Origin: Streptomyces sp. Ru72
GTDB lineage: Bacteria > Actinomycetota > Actinomycetes > Streptomycetales > Streptomycetaceae
Direction of reading: 5' to 3'
DNA length: 61,104 nucleotides
NCBI RefSeq assembly: GCF_002920635.1
Contig: NZ_PQSR01000038.1
Location: forward strand, 1-61,104
Shown here in pieces: positions 14,502 to 23,571 of the stretch (position 1 is the stretch's first letter; the number at the start of each line of letters is the position of its first letter). Position numbers and translations under genes: made by a program. The notes beneath the pieces are model-generated. The model saw nothing but the letters and a program-made list of their open reading frames with translations, did not search any database and had not been told where the DNA came from.

Positions 14502-16811
14502 TCAGTCCCGCAGCAGGTCCGGCACCCCGGCCGCGTCCGGCTCGTCCCGCTCTCCCGAGACCACCGTCAGCTGCTGCGTCGCCCGGGTGAGAGCCACGTA
14601 CAGCACGCGGAGCCCCGCGGGGCTCTCGTCGGCGATCTCCGCGGGCGAGACGACGACCGTCGCGTCGTACTCCAGACCCTTGGCCTCCAGGCTGCCGAGG
14701 GCCGCCACCCGGTCGCCGAGGCCGTCCAGCCAGCGGGCCGCCTCCTCGCGCCGGTGCATGGCGACGACGACGCCGACCGTGCCGTCGACGAGGTCGAGGA
14801 GCCGGGCGGCCTCGTCGCGGACGGTCCGCGCCATCGAGTCCCGTATCACCGTGAAGCGCGGCTGGACGCCGGTCGAGCGGACGGCCGTGGGGGCGGTGGA
14901 GCCCGGCATGGCGAGCGCGAGGACCTTCGACGCCAGGTCGGCGATCTCGGCGGGGTTGCGGTAGTTGACCGTGAGGGTGAAGCGGCGGCGCGGGCGGGTG
15001 CCCAGGGCCTCGTCGCGGGCCTCGCCCGCCTCGTCCGGATCCGACCAGGACGACTGGGCCGGGTCCCCGACGACGGTCCAGGTCGCGTGCCGGCCGCGGC
15101 GCCCGACCATCCGCCACTGCATCGGCGTGAGGTCCTGCGCCTCGTCGACGATCACGTGCGCGTACTCGGTGCGCTCCTGGGCCAGCCGCTCGGCGCGCTC
15201 GCGCTGCGACTCCTCGCGGACGGGCATCAGCTCCTCGAGCCCGGTCAGTTGGTCGAGCGGGTCCAGCTCGCGCCTCTTCTTCGGACGGGCCGGCAGGCCG
15301 AGGACGGCCTGGAGCTCGTCGAGCAGGGCGATGTCGTGCACGGAGTACCCCTCCCGCTTCAGCGAGCGCGCGACCCTGCGCACCTCGCCGGGGGTGAGGA
15401 CGCGCCGTGCCCAGCGGCCGAGCCGCCTCTCGTCGGCCATCGCGGTGAGGACCGACCGGGGGGTCAGCTCGGGCCACCAGGCGTCCAGGAACGCGATGAA
15501 GGAGTCCTCGGAGGTGATGTCCTCGTCGAAGGAGGACCGCAGCTCGGCGGCCAGCTCCGGGTCGGCGTGCCGGTTCCCCGCGCCGGACTGCGCCCACAGG
15601 GCGTCCAGGAGCAGCTTGCGGGCGCGCGGACGCAGCAGGTTGACGGGCGCCGTACCGGTGAGGGCGGTGCGCCGGATCCGCTCCAGCTGCTCCGCCTCCA
15701 GCTCCAGGCGGCGGCCGAAGGCGACGACCCGCAGCCGGTCCGGTGCGCCGCCGCGCTCCAGGGCACCGCGGGCCGCCTTGCGCAGCACCTTGAGCATGCG
15801 GGAGGAACCCTTGGCGCGGGCCACGGACGGGGAGTCGTAGAGCGTGGCCTCCACGCCGTCGACGAGCGAGCCGATGGCGCGGATCGCGACCTGGCCCTCC
15901 TCGCCGAGCGACGGCAGGACGCCCTCGGTGTAGGCGACGAGCAGCGGGGTGGGCGAGACGATCAGGATGCCGCCCGCGTACCGGCGCCGGTCCTGGTAGA
16001 GGAGGTAGGCGGCCCGGTGCAGGGCGACGGCCGTCTTGCCGGTGCCGGGGCCGCCCTCCACGTAGGTCACGGAGGCGGCGGGGGCGCGGATGACCAGGTC
16101 CTGCTCGGCCTGGATGGAGGCCACGATGTCCCGCATGGTGTGGGTGCGGGCCTGGCCGAGCGCGGCCATCAGCGCGCCGTCGCCGATGACGGGCAGCTCG
16201 CGGCCGTCGAGGAAGGCCGTCAGCTCGGGGCGCATCAGGTCGTCCTCGACGCCGAGCACCCTGCGCCCCTTGGAGCGGATGACCCGGCGCCGCACGACCC
16301 GTCCGGGGTCGACCGGAGTGGAGCGGTAGAAGGGGGCGGCGGCGGGTGCACGCCAGTCGATGACCAGCGGCGCGTAGTCCTGGTCGAGGACGCCGATGCG
16401 GCCGATGTGCAGGGTCTCGGCGATGTCGGCGGTGTTGTCGGAGCGCACCGCGCCCTCGGCGGGCTCGACGGCCGTGTACGCGCCGTCGGGTCCTTTCTTG
16501 CCGTCCTTGCCGGGCAGCAGGTCGATCCGGCCGAAGAGGAAGTCCTCGAACTCGTTGTTGAGCCGGTTGAGGTGGACACCGGCCCGGAACACCTGGGCGT
16601 CGCGCTCGGCGAGCGCGCCCGGCGTGCCGACCTGGCCGCGCTGGGCGGCGTCGTTCATCAGGAACTCCGCCTCGTGGATCTTCTCCTCGAGGCGCCGGTA
16701 CACCCGGTCCAGGTGTTCCTGTTCGACGCTGATCTCCCGGTCACGGAGCGAGTCGTGCGCGGACTTGCCGACCGGGCCGAGCGCGGTTTCCTGTTGAACC
16801 TGAGCGGCCAC
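14502..16811 (-). CDS. helD: HelD-family RNA polymerase-associated ATPase (UvrD-like)
   Basis: The predicted product is 769 residues. GTG 16811 follows AGAAGGGGG. The N-terminal helical region (about 25-95) resembles the HelD coiled coil that enters the RNAP secondary channel. Walker A is GGPGTGKT (253-260). Walker B is VIVDEAQD (about 565), and motif VI is YVALTRATQQL near the end. HelD proteins bind core RNA polymerase and use ATP to release stalled enzyme from nucleic acid. A Streptomyces paralogue, HelR, gives rifamycin tolerance, but this copy sits at the conserved core locus beside sigU and I see no rifamycin-associated palindrome upstream. I therefore call it the housekeeping HelD type. 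Confidence 0.85.
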   Translation of the reverse strand: MAAQVQQETALGPVGKSAHDSLRDREISVEQEHLDRVYRRLEEKIHEAEFLMNDAAQRGQVGTPGALAERDAQVFRAGVHLNRLNNEFEDFLFGRIDLLPGKDGKKGPDGAYTAVEPAEGAVRSDNTADIAETLHIGRIGVLDQDYAPLVIDWRAPAAAPFYRSTPVDPGRVVRRRVIRSKGRRVLGVEDDLMRPELTAFLDGRELPVIGDGALMAALGQARTHTMRDIVASIQAEQDLVIRAPAASVTYVEGGPGTGKTAVALHRAAYLLYQDRRRYAGGILIVSPTPLLVAYTEGVLPSLGEEGQVAIRAIGSLVDGVEATLYDSPSVARAKGSSRMLKVLRKAARGALERGGAPDRLRVVAFGRRLELEAEQLERIRRTALTGTAPVNLLRPRARKLLLDALWAQSGAGNRHADPELAAELRSSFDEDITSEDSFIAFLDAWWPELTPRSVLTAMADERRLGRWARRVLTPGEVRRVARSLKREGYSVHDIALLDELQAVLGLPARPKKRRELDPLDQLTGLEELMPVREESQRERAERLAQERTEYAHVIVDEAQDLTPMQWRMVGRRGRHATWTVVGDPAQSSWSDPDEAGEARDEALGTRPRRRFTLTVNYRNPAEIADLASKVLALAMPGSTAPTAVRSTGVQPRFTVIRDSMARTVRDEAARLLDLVDGTVGVVVAMHRREEAARWLDGLGDRVAALGSLEAKGLEYDATVVVSPAEIADESPAGLRVLYVALTRATQQLTVVSGERDEPDAAGVPDLLRD

Positions 16812-17026
16812 CGGGCCCCCTTCTGACGTGCTGAGCAGCCGTCCACCGTACGCGAAGGGGGACCGGGGAGGCTACGGGCCCGTCCCGACCCGCCGCAGCC
16901 CTGTCGCCGAACTCCCGACCGCCTGCGGGCGGAGGGCGGGACTCCAACGACAGGACCGCACACGTGAACCCGCGGCATGGCTCGGACGCACGCCGCGGGG
17001 GAAGCGCTCAGGACGGCGGGGGACGG

Positions 17027-17845
17027 CTACGCCTTCACCTCCACCAGCTTCTTCCCGTCGAACGTCATGAGCTCGAAGTGGTCGATCTGGTTCGGTGTGA
17101 AGGCGGCGGCGCCGCTCACGTAGAGCGGGTTCTTCGACTCCTCCGTCTTGCCGTCGGGGATGCCGTAGCCCCACTTGGGGACGGACCAGGAGGCCAGTGT
17201 CTCGCGCTCGCCGTTCTTGCCGACGGCGACCCACGAGCACTTGAGCGGGCCCTTGACGCCCTTCACCTCGATGGCGCCGCTGGTGCCCCAGTCCTTGGCC
17301 TGCATCGCGATCGTGGCGCTGACCCCGGTGGTCGGGTCGGTCGCCGAGACCTTGTCGGTCATGGACTGGAAGGCGGCCTTGGCGGGCGAGACCGCCGCCA
17401 CCGTGTGTCCGGTATCGGTGTCGTCGCCGCCGTTCACCGCCATCACGGCGACCGGGCCGCCGATGATCAGCGCGGCGGCGGCCGCGACGAGGTAGAAGCT
17501 GCGCCGCCGCTTCTGCGCGCGCCGCTCGGAGACCTCGTCGACCAGCCGCTCGACGAGCCGTGGGCTGGGTTTGGCGGACAGGGATTCGCCGATGGCCGGG
17601 GTGCCCTGGCTGCCCGGCATGTCGGCGAGCGCGGCCAGCATCGGTTCCATGCCGGCCAGGTCGTCGAGCTGCTGGGCACACCAGTCGCAGGTGGCGAGGT
17701 GCGCCTCGAAGGCGGTCGCCTCCGCGTCGTCCAGGATTCCGAGGGCGTAGGCGCCGACGGTCTCGTGGATGTCGCCCTGCCCCTGGGGACCGCCTCTCAC
17801 GGCCCCGGGGCCGCCAGTGCCGAATCCCCCGTACAGGTTGCTCAT
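17027..17845 (-). CDS. rsuA: Transmembrane zinc-type anti-sigma factor
   Basis: The predicted product is 272 residues. The cytoplasmic N-terminus carries the zinc anti-sigma motif H49-x3-C53-x2-C56 (HLATCDWC) after HETVGAYALGILD. One membrane helix is at about 117-138 (FYLVAAAAALIIGGPVAVMAV). The extracytoplasmic C-terminal 130 residues probably sense an envelope signal. Its ATG overlaps the sigU stop (ATGA), so the two are translationally coupled, the normal sigma/anti-sigma arrangement. The gene name follows the S. coelicolor sigU locus by synteny. Confidence 0.88.
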   Translation of the reverse strand: MSNLYGGFGTGGPGAVRGGPQGQGDIHETVGAYALGILDDAEATAFEAHLATCDWCAQQLDDLAGMEPMLAALADMPGSQGTPAIGESLSAKPSPRLVERLVDEVSERRAQKRRRSFYLVAAAAALIIGGPVAVMAVNGGDDTDTGHTVAAVSPAKAAFQSMTDKVSATDPTTGVSATIAMQAKDWGTSGAIEVKGVKGPLKCSWVAVGKNGERETLASWSVPKWGYGIPDGKTEESKNPLYVSGAAAFTPNQIDHFELMTFDGKKLVEVKA

Positions 17846-18432
17846 GCCGTCACCCCCCGCTCCTCCAGTGCCAGCTTCATCGACCGCAGGGCGTAGAACA
17901 CCCTGGAGCGCACCGTTCCGCTGGGGATGCCGAGCGTTTCGGCCGCCTCATTGACCGTACGCCCTTTGAAGTACGTTTCGACCAGGACCTCCCTGTGAGC
18001 AGGGGTCAGGTCTTCCAGCGCGTCCGACAGTGTCATCAGCCACAACGCCTTGTCGATCTCGTCCTCCGCGGGGATGACCTCCAGCGGCGACGGGTCGACC
18101 TCCTGCGGCCGGGCCTGCCGGCTGCGGTGGCCGTCGATGACGATGCGCCGGGCGACCGTCACCAGCCAGGGGCGTACCGAACCGGTCGCTCGGTTGAGCT
18201 GGCCGGCGTTCTTCCAGGCACGGATGAGCGTCTCCTGCACGACGTCCTCGGCGCGCTGCCGGTCGCCCGCGACCAGGCGCAGCACGTAGGCGAGCAGGGG
18301 TCCCGCATGTTCTCGATACAGGGCACGCATCAGCTCCTCGTCCGGCTCGGTCGAGGACGCCGAGGACGAGGTCATGCGATGTCGGGCCCTGGGCCGCTTT
18401 CGTTCATCAGCCACGGCGGAATCCTTGCGCAC
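17842..18432 (-). CDS. sigU: ECF RNA polymerase sigma factor
   Basis: The predicted product is 196 residues. GTG 18432 has GGAGG five bases upstream. Region 2 has LMRALYREHAGPLLAYVLRL, DRQRAEDVVQETLIRAW and RPWLVTVARRIVIDGHR. Region 4 has LTPAHREVLVETYFKGRTV followed by the helix-turn-helix AETLGIPSGTVRSRVFYAL. There is no sigma-3 or C-terminal extension. In S. coelicolor SigU governs a regulon rich in secreted proteins. It is held inactive by the membrane anti-sigma factor encoded by the overlapping downstream gene. Confidence 0.92.
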   Translation of the reverse strand: MRKDSAVADERKRPRARHRMTSSSASSTEPDEELMRALYREHAGPLLAYVLRLVAGDRQRAEDVVQETLIRAWKNAGQLNRATGSVRPWLVTVARRIVIDGHRSRQARPQEVDPSPLEVIPAEDEIDKALWLMTLSDALEDLTPAHREVLVETYFKGRTVNEAAETLGIPSGTVRSRVFYALRSMKLALEERGVTA

Positions 18433-18772
18433 GCCTACCTCCGGTGTCCGGGGGTTCCCCCAGTCGGTCGCTCACATCCGGGTACGCGCGAGTAGGTCCG
18501 CGTGTTCAACGCGACACAACAAATTTCTTGGAGAAGGTGTGGAAGCCCCTGTTCCCGGGCACCCATTTCTCCCCCAACGGGACATACGGCCGCCGGAGCG
18601 GAGAGACCCAGGTCACACCGGCAGGTGCTTCACTCCCGACCTCGCCAAGATCGCCGTGTGAAAATTCGGCGGGACTTCAGTGGAGGAATTGTCGAGATCG
18701 GGAAGCGCACTGCCCGATTTCAGCCAAATTTTTCGGTAATTCTCCTTTTTTTGTGAGCTATGCGGATGGTTT
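18433..18772. other. Intergenic region upstream of sigU, with AT-rich tract
   Basis: These 340 bases carry the sigU leader and the 3' flank of the ankyrin-like gene. Bases 18725-18775 are unusually AT-rich for this chromosome (runs of T and A). I see no gene; short ORFs here lack coding bias. Confidence 0.5.
18484..18507 (-). promoter_or_regulatory. Candidate ECF-type promoter of sigU
   Basis: On the minus strand, GAAC (18507-18504) and CGT (18486-18484) are 17 bases apart, upstream of the sigU start. This resembles ECF promoters (GAAC box and CGT box) and would allow autoregulation. It is a motif guess only. Confidence 0.3.
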
Positions 18773-19732
18773 TCAGAACGTCCAGTAGTCACGGTCGGGG
18801 AGCTCGACCCACACGTCCGGCGGGCCCGCGACGGCGCGTGCGTCGGTCGGCCGCAGGCCCGCGGAGGCGCACGAGTACGCGGGTGCGTTGTGCCGGTAGA
18901 GATAGGAGGCCAGGACTTCCTCCGGTGTGGCCTCGGGGCCGGGTGCGCCGCCCGGGTGCAGGTCCCAGCCTTCGATGACCCCGTCGCGGGCGATGCTGCC
19001 CTGGTTGCCGCTCTTGGGGTTGGCGTACAGGCCGTAGCAGACGGTGCCGAGGGACAGCGGCTTCAGCACGCCCGGCATCTGCGGTGCGTATCCCCAGGGC
19101 TGGGTGACGACGCAGCCGCCCGGCACGGTGGTGACGCCGACGATGCGCAGGGTGCCGTCCAGGTCGTACTCGTACGGGTCCTCGAGCAGCTCCTGAAGTT
19201 CCTCGCTTCTCGCCGGCGTCGCCTCCAGACGGCGTATCGCCTCTTCGGCGTCGATCCCGGCCACGCACGCCAGGCCCGTGCCGTCGTAGTGGATGTCCCC
19301 CAGCGCCGCGACGAGCCGTCTGCCCTCCTCCGCCGCCGCGCGCTCCGCCCCGGTCAGACCGCGCTCGCCCTCAGGCACCTCGAACAGCGGCGTCGGCCCG
19401 GCCAGGCTCAGCCGCCCCGGGGACCAGCCGCCGAGCAGGGGGCGCCAGGGGTCCGCGCCGGCGGCGGCGAGGGCCCGTGCGTTGTCCGGACGGTCGGACA
19501 GGACGGCTTCCCACAGGGCGGTCGTCCCGTACTCCAACGCGTCCACGTCCGCGACCCGACGCGCCAGCTCGGCGACGACCTCCGGCGAGCCGCACCACGC
19601 CGCCCTGTGCAGCGGCCGTCCCCCGCCCCATGCCTCCGGATCGGCACCCTGATCGAGGCGCCACCGGACGACCTTGATGTCTCGCCAGTCCTGATGGGCC
19701 AGGCCCGCCCAGCCGTCGCCGCGTTCCGCCAC
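18773..19732 (-). CDS. Ankyrin-repeat-like hypothetical protein
   Basis: The predicted product is 319 residues. I chose GTG 19732 because AAGGGGGAG precedes it; an upstream ATG at 19882 would add 50 low-complexity residues. The N-terminal 90 residues contain two ankyrin-like units (VVRWRLDQGADPEAWGGGRPLHRAAW and a following TTALWEAVLSDRPDNARALAAAGADP). The C-terminal half is an unfamiliar domain with several aromatic residues (GYAPQMPGVL, GTVCYGLYANPKSGNQG, VWVELPDRDYWTF). No signal peptide or membrane helix is seen. It is probably a cytoplasmic binding protein with an unknown partner. Confidence 0.65.
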   Translation of the reverse strand: MAERGDGWAGLAHQDWRDIKVVRWRLDQGADPEAWGGGRPLHRAAWCGSPEVVAELARRVADVDALEYGTTALWEAVLSDRPDNARALAAAGADPWRPLLGGWSPGRLSLAGPTPLFEVPEGERGLTGAERAAAEEGRRLVAALGDIHYDGTGLACVAGIDAEEAIRRLEATPARSEELQELLEDPYEYDLDGTLRIVGVTTVPGGCVVTQPWGYAPQMPGVLKPLSLGTVCYGLYANPKSGNQGSIARDGVIEGWDLHPGGAPGPEATPEEVLASYLYRHNAPAYSCASAGLRPTDARAVAGPPDVWVELPDRDYWTF

Positions 19733-19962
19733 CGCTCCCCCTTGAGCACCGGTCCGGGCGGCACTCGGGCCGCCTTTGTACGCCCACCATGGCAGAGGGG
19801 ACTGACAACGCCCGGCCGCCGCCTCACCGCGCCCCCGCCCGCCAGGTGAGAGCAACGTTCCCTTCCGGTCACCCGCTGCCACAGGGGCGAAACGCGTCCT
19901 CCCTACCTTCGGGACTCATCACCGCGTACGACACCTGAGCACCGGAGAACCGTGGAGGCGTC

Positions 19963-21345
19963 ATGACAGCCCCGAGCACAGCCCCTGCCCCCGGCAGGGG
20001 AGGCCGCTGGATCCAGCAGTGGGACCCCGAGGACGAGGCGTTCTGGAACGAGACCGGGGAGAAGATCGCCCGGCGCAACCTCTGGTTCTCCGTCTTCTCC
20101 GAGCACATCGGGTTCTCGGTCTGGACCCTGTGGTCGGTCCTCGTGCTCTTCATGGGCCCGAAGTACGGGCTGACCCCCGCCGACAAGTTCATGCTCACGT
20201 CCATGGTCACGCTCGTCGGCGCCGTCGTCCGCGTCCCCTACACCTTCGCGGTCGCCGTCTTCGGCGGGCGCAACTGGACGATCATCTCCGCGAGCCTGCT
20301 GCTCATTCCGACGATCGCCGCCTTCGCCGTGATGCACCCGGGCACCTCCTTCTCCACCTTCCTGGTCGTCGGGCTGCTGGCCGGCATCGGCGGCGGCAAC
20401 TTCGCGTCCTCGATGACCAACATCAACGCCTTCTTCCCGCTGCGGAAGAAGGGGTGGGCCCTCGGCCTCAACGCGGGCGGCGGCAACATCGGCGTGCCGG
20501 TCATCCAGCTCGCCGCCCTCGCGATCATCGGTGCCAGCGGCGGACCGCGCGTGCTCCTCGGCATCTACATCCCGCTGATCGTCGTCGCCGCCGTCCTCGC
20601 CGCCCTCTTCATGGACAACCTCGCCTCCGTGAAGAACGACACCGGCGCCGCCAAGGACGCCGCGAAGGACGCCCACACCTGGATCATGTCCTTCCTCTAC
20701 ATCGGCACGTTCGGCTCGTTCATCGGCTACAGCTTCGCCTTCGGGCAGGTGCTGACCAACCAGTTCGGGCGCACCCCGCTGCAGGCGGCGTACGTCACCT
20801 TCATCGGCCCGCTGCTCGGTTCGCTGATCCGCCCCGTGGGCGGCTGGCTCGCCGACCGCTACGGCGGCTCGAAGATCACGCTGTGGAACTTCGTCGCCAT
20901 GGGTGCGGCCACCGCCGTCCTGGTCTTCGCGAGCATGCAGAAGTCGCTGCCGCTGTTCACCGCCGCGTTCGTCGTGCTCTTCGTCCTCAGCGGGCTCGGC
21001 AACGGCTCGACCTACAAGATGATCCCCGGCATCTTCCAGGCCAAGGCCGTCGCCAAGGGACTCGAGGGCGAGGAGGCCGCGGCGTACGGCCGGCGGCTGT
21101 CCGGCGCCTCCATGGGGCTCATCGGTGCGGTCGGCGCGCTCGGCGGCGTCGGCATCAACCTCGCCTTCCGGCAGTCCTTCCTCTCCTACGGCTCCGGCAC
21201 CGGCGCCTTCGTGGCCTTCCTCGCCTTCTACGCCGTGGCCTTCGCGGTCACCTGGGCCGTATACCTTCGCCGCCCGGTCGCGCAACCTCAGGCCAACGCT
21301 TCCACCTCCGAGGCGAAGCAGCAGCTCAGCTACGCCGAGGTGTGA
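19963..21345 (+). CDS. narK: NarK-type nitrate/nitrite transporter (MFS)
   Basis: The predicted product is 460 residues with 12 predicted helices. GGAGG lies upstream of the ATG. It has the nitrate/nitrite-porter signatures GIGGGNFASSMTNINAFFPLRKKGWALGLNAGGGNIGVP and a second-half GLGNGSTYKMIP. The membrane-embedded Arg pair typical of NarK is present at VVRVPYTF and SLIRPVGGWLADR. It imports nitrate or exports nitrite. It is followed by a terminator and the nitrogen regulator gene nnaR. A GTAAC-n6-GACAT sequence at 21347-21362, just past the stop, resembles half of a GlnR box, but its position is not promoter-like for narK. Confidence 0.9.
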   Translation: MTAPSTAPAPGRGGRWIQQWDPEDEAFWNETGEKIARRNLWFSVFSEHIGFSVWTLWSVLVLFMGPKYGLTPADKFMLTSMVTLVGAVVRVPYTFAVAVFGGRNWTIISASLLLIPTIAAFAVMHPGTSFSTFLVVGLLAGIGGGNFASSMTNINAFFPLRKKGWALGLNAGGGNIGVPVIQLAALAIIGASGGPRVLLGIYIPLIVVAAVLAALFMDNLASVKNDTGAAKDAAKDAHTWIMSFLYIGTFGSFIGYSFAFGQVLTNQFGRTPLQAAYVTFIGPLLGSLIRPVGGWLADRYGGSKITLWNFVAMGAATAVLVFASMQKSLPLFTAAFVVLFVLSGLGNGSTYKMIPGIFQAKAVAKGLEGEEAAAYGRRLSGASMGLIGAVGALGGVGINLAFRQSFLSYGSGTGAFVAFLAFYAVAFAVTWAVYLRRPVAQPQANASTSEAKQQLSYAEV

Positions 21346-21370
21346 CGTAACACCAGCGACATGAAGCCGA

Positions 21371-21404
21371 ACCGAGCCTGTCACGAGCCGTTGACAGGCT
21401 CGGT
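21371..21404 (+). terminator. narK terminator
   Basis: ACCGAGCCTGTCA (21371-21383) pairs perfectly with TGACAGGCTCGGT (21392-21404), 13 bp, 25 bases after the narK stop. Confidence 0.8.
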
Positions 21405-21486
21405 CGGCATGTAGGTACGACGCGTACGACCGGTGTTCACGGCCGTGTGAGCACCGGTACGCCGACTCGAGTGCGGGACGAGAGCC

Positions 21487-22638
21487 ATGTACGACAACCA
21501 GCAGCGACCAGAACACGGGCCTCTCGAGGGGTTCACCGTGGGCGTGACGGCCGCGCGACGCGCCGACGAGCTGGGGGCGCTGCTCCAGCGGCGCGGCGCG
21601 TCCGTACTGCATGCGCCGGCCCTGCGTATCGTGCCGCTCGCCGATGACGGGGAACTGCTCGCCGCCACCAAGGAATTGATCGACCGGGTGCCCGACATCG
21701 CGGTCGCGACCACCGCGATCGGCTTCCGCGGCTGGGTCGAGGCCGCTGACGGCTGGGGGCTCGGGGAGGATCTGCTCGCACGGCTGCGCGGCGTGCGGCT
21801 GCTCGCGCGCGGGCCGAAGGTCAAGGGCGCCATACGGGCGGCCGGCCTGAACGAGGAGTGGTCGCCCAGCTCGGAGTCCATGGCCGAGGTGCTCGACCGG
21901 CTGCTCGAGGAAGGCGTCGACGGCCTCCGTATCGCCGTCCAGCTGCACGGCGAGCCGCTGCCGGGCTTCGTGGAGGCGCTGCGGGAGGGGGGCGCCGAGG
22001 TGGTGGGGGTGCCGGTGTACCGGTGGATGCCTCCGGAGGACATCGGGCCGATGGACCGGCTCCTCGACGCGACCGTCAGCCGGGGCCTTGACGCCCTCAC
22101 CTTCACCAGCGCGCCCGCTGCCGCGTCCCTGCTCTCCCGGGCCGAGGAGCGCGGGCTGCTGCCGGAACTGCTCGCCGCCCTGAACCACGACGTGCTGCCC
22201 GCCTGCGTCGGCCCCGTCACCGCGCTGCCGCTCCAGGCCCGCGGCATCGACACGGTCCAGCCCGAACGTTTCCGGCTCGGCCCGCTCGTCCAGCTCCTGT
22301 GCCAGGAACTGCCCGCCCGGGCCCGTACGCTGCCCATCGCCGGCCACCGGGTGGAGATCCGCGGGCACGCGGTGATGGTGGACGGCGCCCTGCGGCCCGT
22401 ACCGCCGGCGGGGATGTCCCTGCTGCGCGCCCTGTCCCGGCGGCCGGGCTGGGTGGTCCCCCGCTCCGACCTGCTGCGCGCGCTCCCGGGCGCCGGGCGC
22501 GACGAGCACGCCGTGGAGACGGCGATGGCCCGGCTGCGGACGGCCCTCGGGGCGCCCAAGCTGATCCAGACGGTGGTCAAGCGCGGCTACCGGCTCGCCC
22601 TCGACCCGGCGGCGGACTCCAAGTACGCGGACGTGTGA
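21487..22638 (+). CDS. nnaR: Uroporphyrinogen-III synthase-like domain fused to winged-helix regulator
   Basis: The predicted product is 383 residues. Residues about 15-265 match the HemD fold (GFTVGVTAARRADELGALL, ALTFTSAPAAASLL, CVGPVTALPL). Residues about 285-372 form an OmpR-type winged helix (LRALSRRPGWVVPRSDLLRALPG, ETAMARLRTALG, TVVKRGYRLA). This fusion beside narK is a known actinobacterial pairing (nnaR in S. coelicolor; Rv0260c beside narK3 in M. tuberculosis, from memory). The S. coelicolor protein regulates nitrate/nitrite assimilation with GlnR. Whether the HemD part is enzymatic or only senses a ligand is open. Confidence 0.85.
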   Translation: MYDNQQRPEHGPLEGFTVGVTAARRADELGALLQRRGASVLHAPALRIVPLADDGELLAATKELIDRVPDIAVATTAIGFRGWVEAADGWGLGEDLLARLRGVRLLARGPKVKGAIRAAGLNEEWSPSSESMAEVLDRLLEEGVDGLRIAVQLHGEPLPGFVEALREGGAEVVGVPVYRWMPPEDIGPMDRLLDATVSRGLDALTFTSAPAAASLLSRAEERGLLPELLAALNHDVLPACVGPVTALPLQARGIDTVQPERFRLGPLVQLLCQELPARARTLPIAGHRVEIRGHAVMVDGALRPVPPAGMSLLRALSRRPGWVVPRSDLLRALPGAGRDEHAVETAMARLRTALGAPKLIQTVVKRGYRLALDPAADSKYADV

Positions 22639-22824
22639 GCCCGGCCGGTTCTGCGGACCCGCCGCCGTCCGTCGCCGGGCGCGCCAGGGGCATCGCCGGG
22701 ACACGCGGGCGCATGAGCAGGTGTCCACCGTGGAGTTCAGGGGCGTACGGGGACTTCCCGGGGGCGTGTGCGGGCGGGCACTGTAGAGGGGGCTCCGCGG
22801 CGACTCCAAGGCGGTGACAGGCAC

Positions 22825-23412
22825 ATGGCATCCGGCACGGCCACGGCCTCGTGCGCGTTGCGGTTCGGCTCCGGGCGGATCTGCCTGGACCTGCTGACGA
22901 CGACGCATCCCGAGGAACATCTCGACTCGGTGGACCGGTTGCGGGCGTGGATCGCCGGGTCCGGGCTGGTGCCGCCGGGCACCCCGCTGACCGGGGTGGA
23001 CGCGGGCTGGCTGCGGGCGTTCCGTGAACTGCGCGAGCAGATCGGCCAGTTGGTGGGCGGCGAACTGGACGGGCGTCCGGCGGACGGGGCGCTGACCGGG
23101 GTCAACGCGGCGGCCCGGGGCGCACCGCCCGCGCCGTGCGCGGTCCGTACGGAGGACGGTGCGCTGGTACGACGTCTGTGCGCAGTGCCCAGTTGCGCGG
23201 ACCTGCTGGCGGCGGTGGCCCGCGAGACCATCGAGCTGCTGACCGATCCGAAGGCCAGGGCGAGCCTGCGCCGGTGCGAGGGGGACAACTGCCCGATCCT
23301 CTACCTGGACACGTCCCGGGGCCGACGCCGCCGCTGGTGCTCGAGCGAGGTGTGCGGCAACCGGGAGCGGGTGGCCCGCCACCGCCGGCGGGCGGCGCTG
23401 GCGCGGGCGTAG
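22825..23412 (+). CDS. CGNR zinc-finger (ABATE-domain) putative regulator
   Basis: The predicted product is 195 residues. ATG 22825 gives MASGTATASCALRF, the normal family opening. The N-terminal ABATE domain (about 8-130) is a proposed ligand-binding region. The C-terminal zinc finger reads RRCEGDNCPILYLDTSRGRR, then WCSSEVCGNRERVARHRRR, with four Cys and the CGNR signature. It is a probable DNA-binding stress-type regulator. It stands alone, 186 bases after nnaR. Bases 23413-23571 after it show only a small 6-bp hairpin. Confidence 0.85.
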   Translation: MASGTATASCALRFGSGRICLDLLTTTHPEEHLDSVDRLRAWIAGSGLVPPGTPLTGVDAGWLRAFRELREQIGQLVGGELDGRPADGALTGVNAAARGAPPAPCAVRTEDGALVRRLCAVPSCADLLAAVARETIELLTDPKARASLRRCEGDNCPILYLDTSRGRRRRWCSSEVCGNRERVARHRRRAALARA

Positions 23413-23571
23413 GTCCACCGAGAACTTCCCGGTGGTGATCCCCTTCCCGCTCTGGGGCTCGCGGCCGGTTGCGCCGCGCCGGGGCGCTGCTCCACCCGGT
23501 CACCGGACGCGGCCCAGGGCCTGGCACGGCCTCCGGTCGTGGGCTGCCCGGTGCGGATCAGCCCGCGCGGA

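Noticed and set aside
16812..16980. Rifamycin-associated element upstream of helD
   Set aside because: I looked for a long inverted repeat before the GTG start and saw none, so I did not name the gene helR.
19840..19885. Full GlnR box before narK
   Set aside because: GTCAC and GAAAC occur here, but their spacing is off by one from the a-n6-b pattern, so I do not claim a site.
19903..23418. 1171-codon minus-strand ORF opposite narK, nnaR and the CGNR gene
   Set aside because: It has the same antisense shadow pattern. The plus-strand genes have intact transporter, HemD and zinc-finger motifs.
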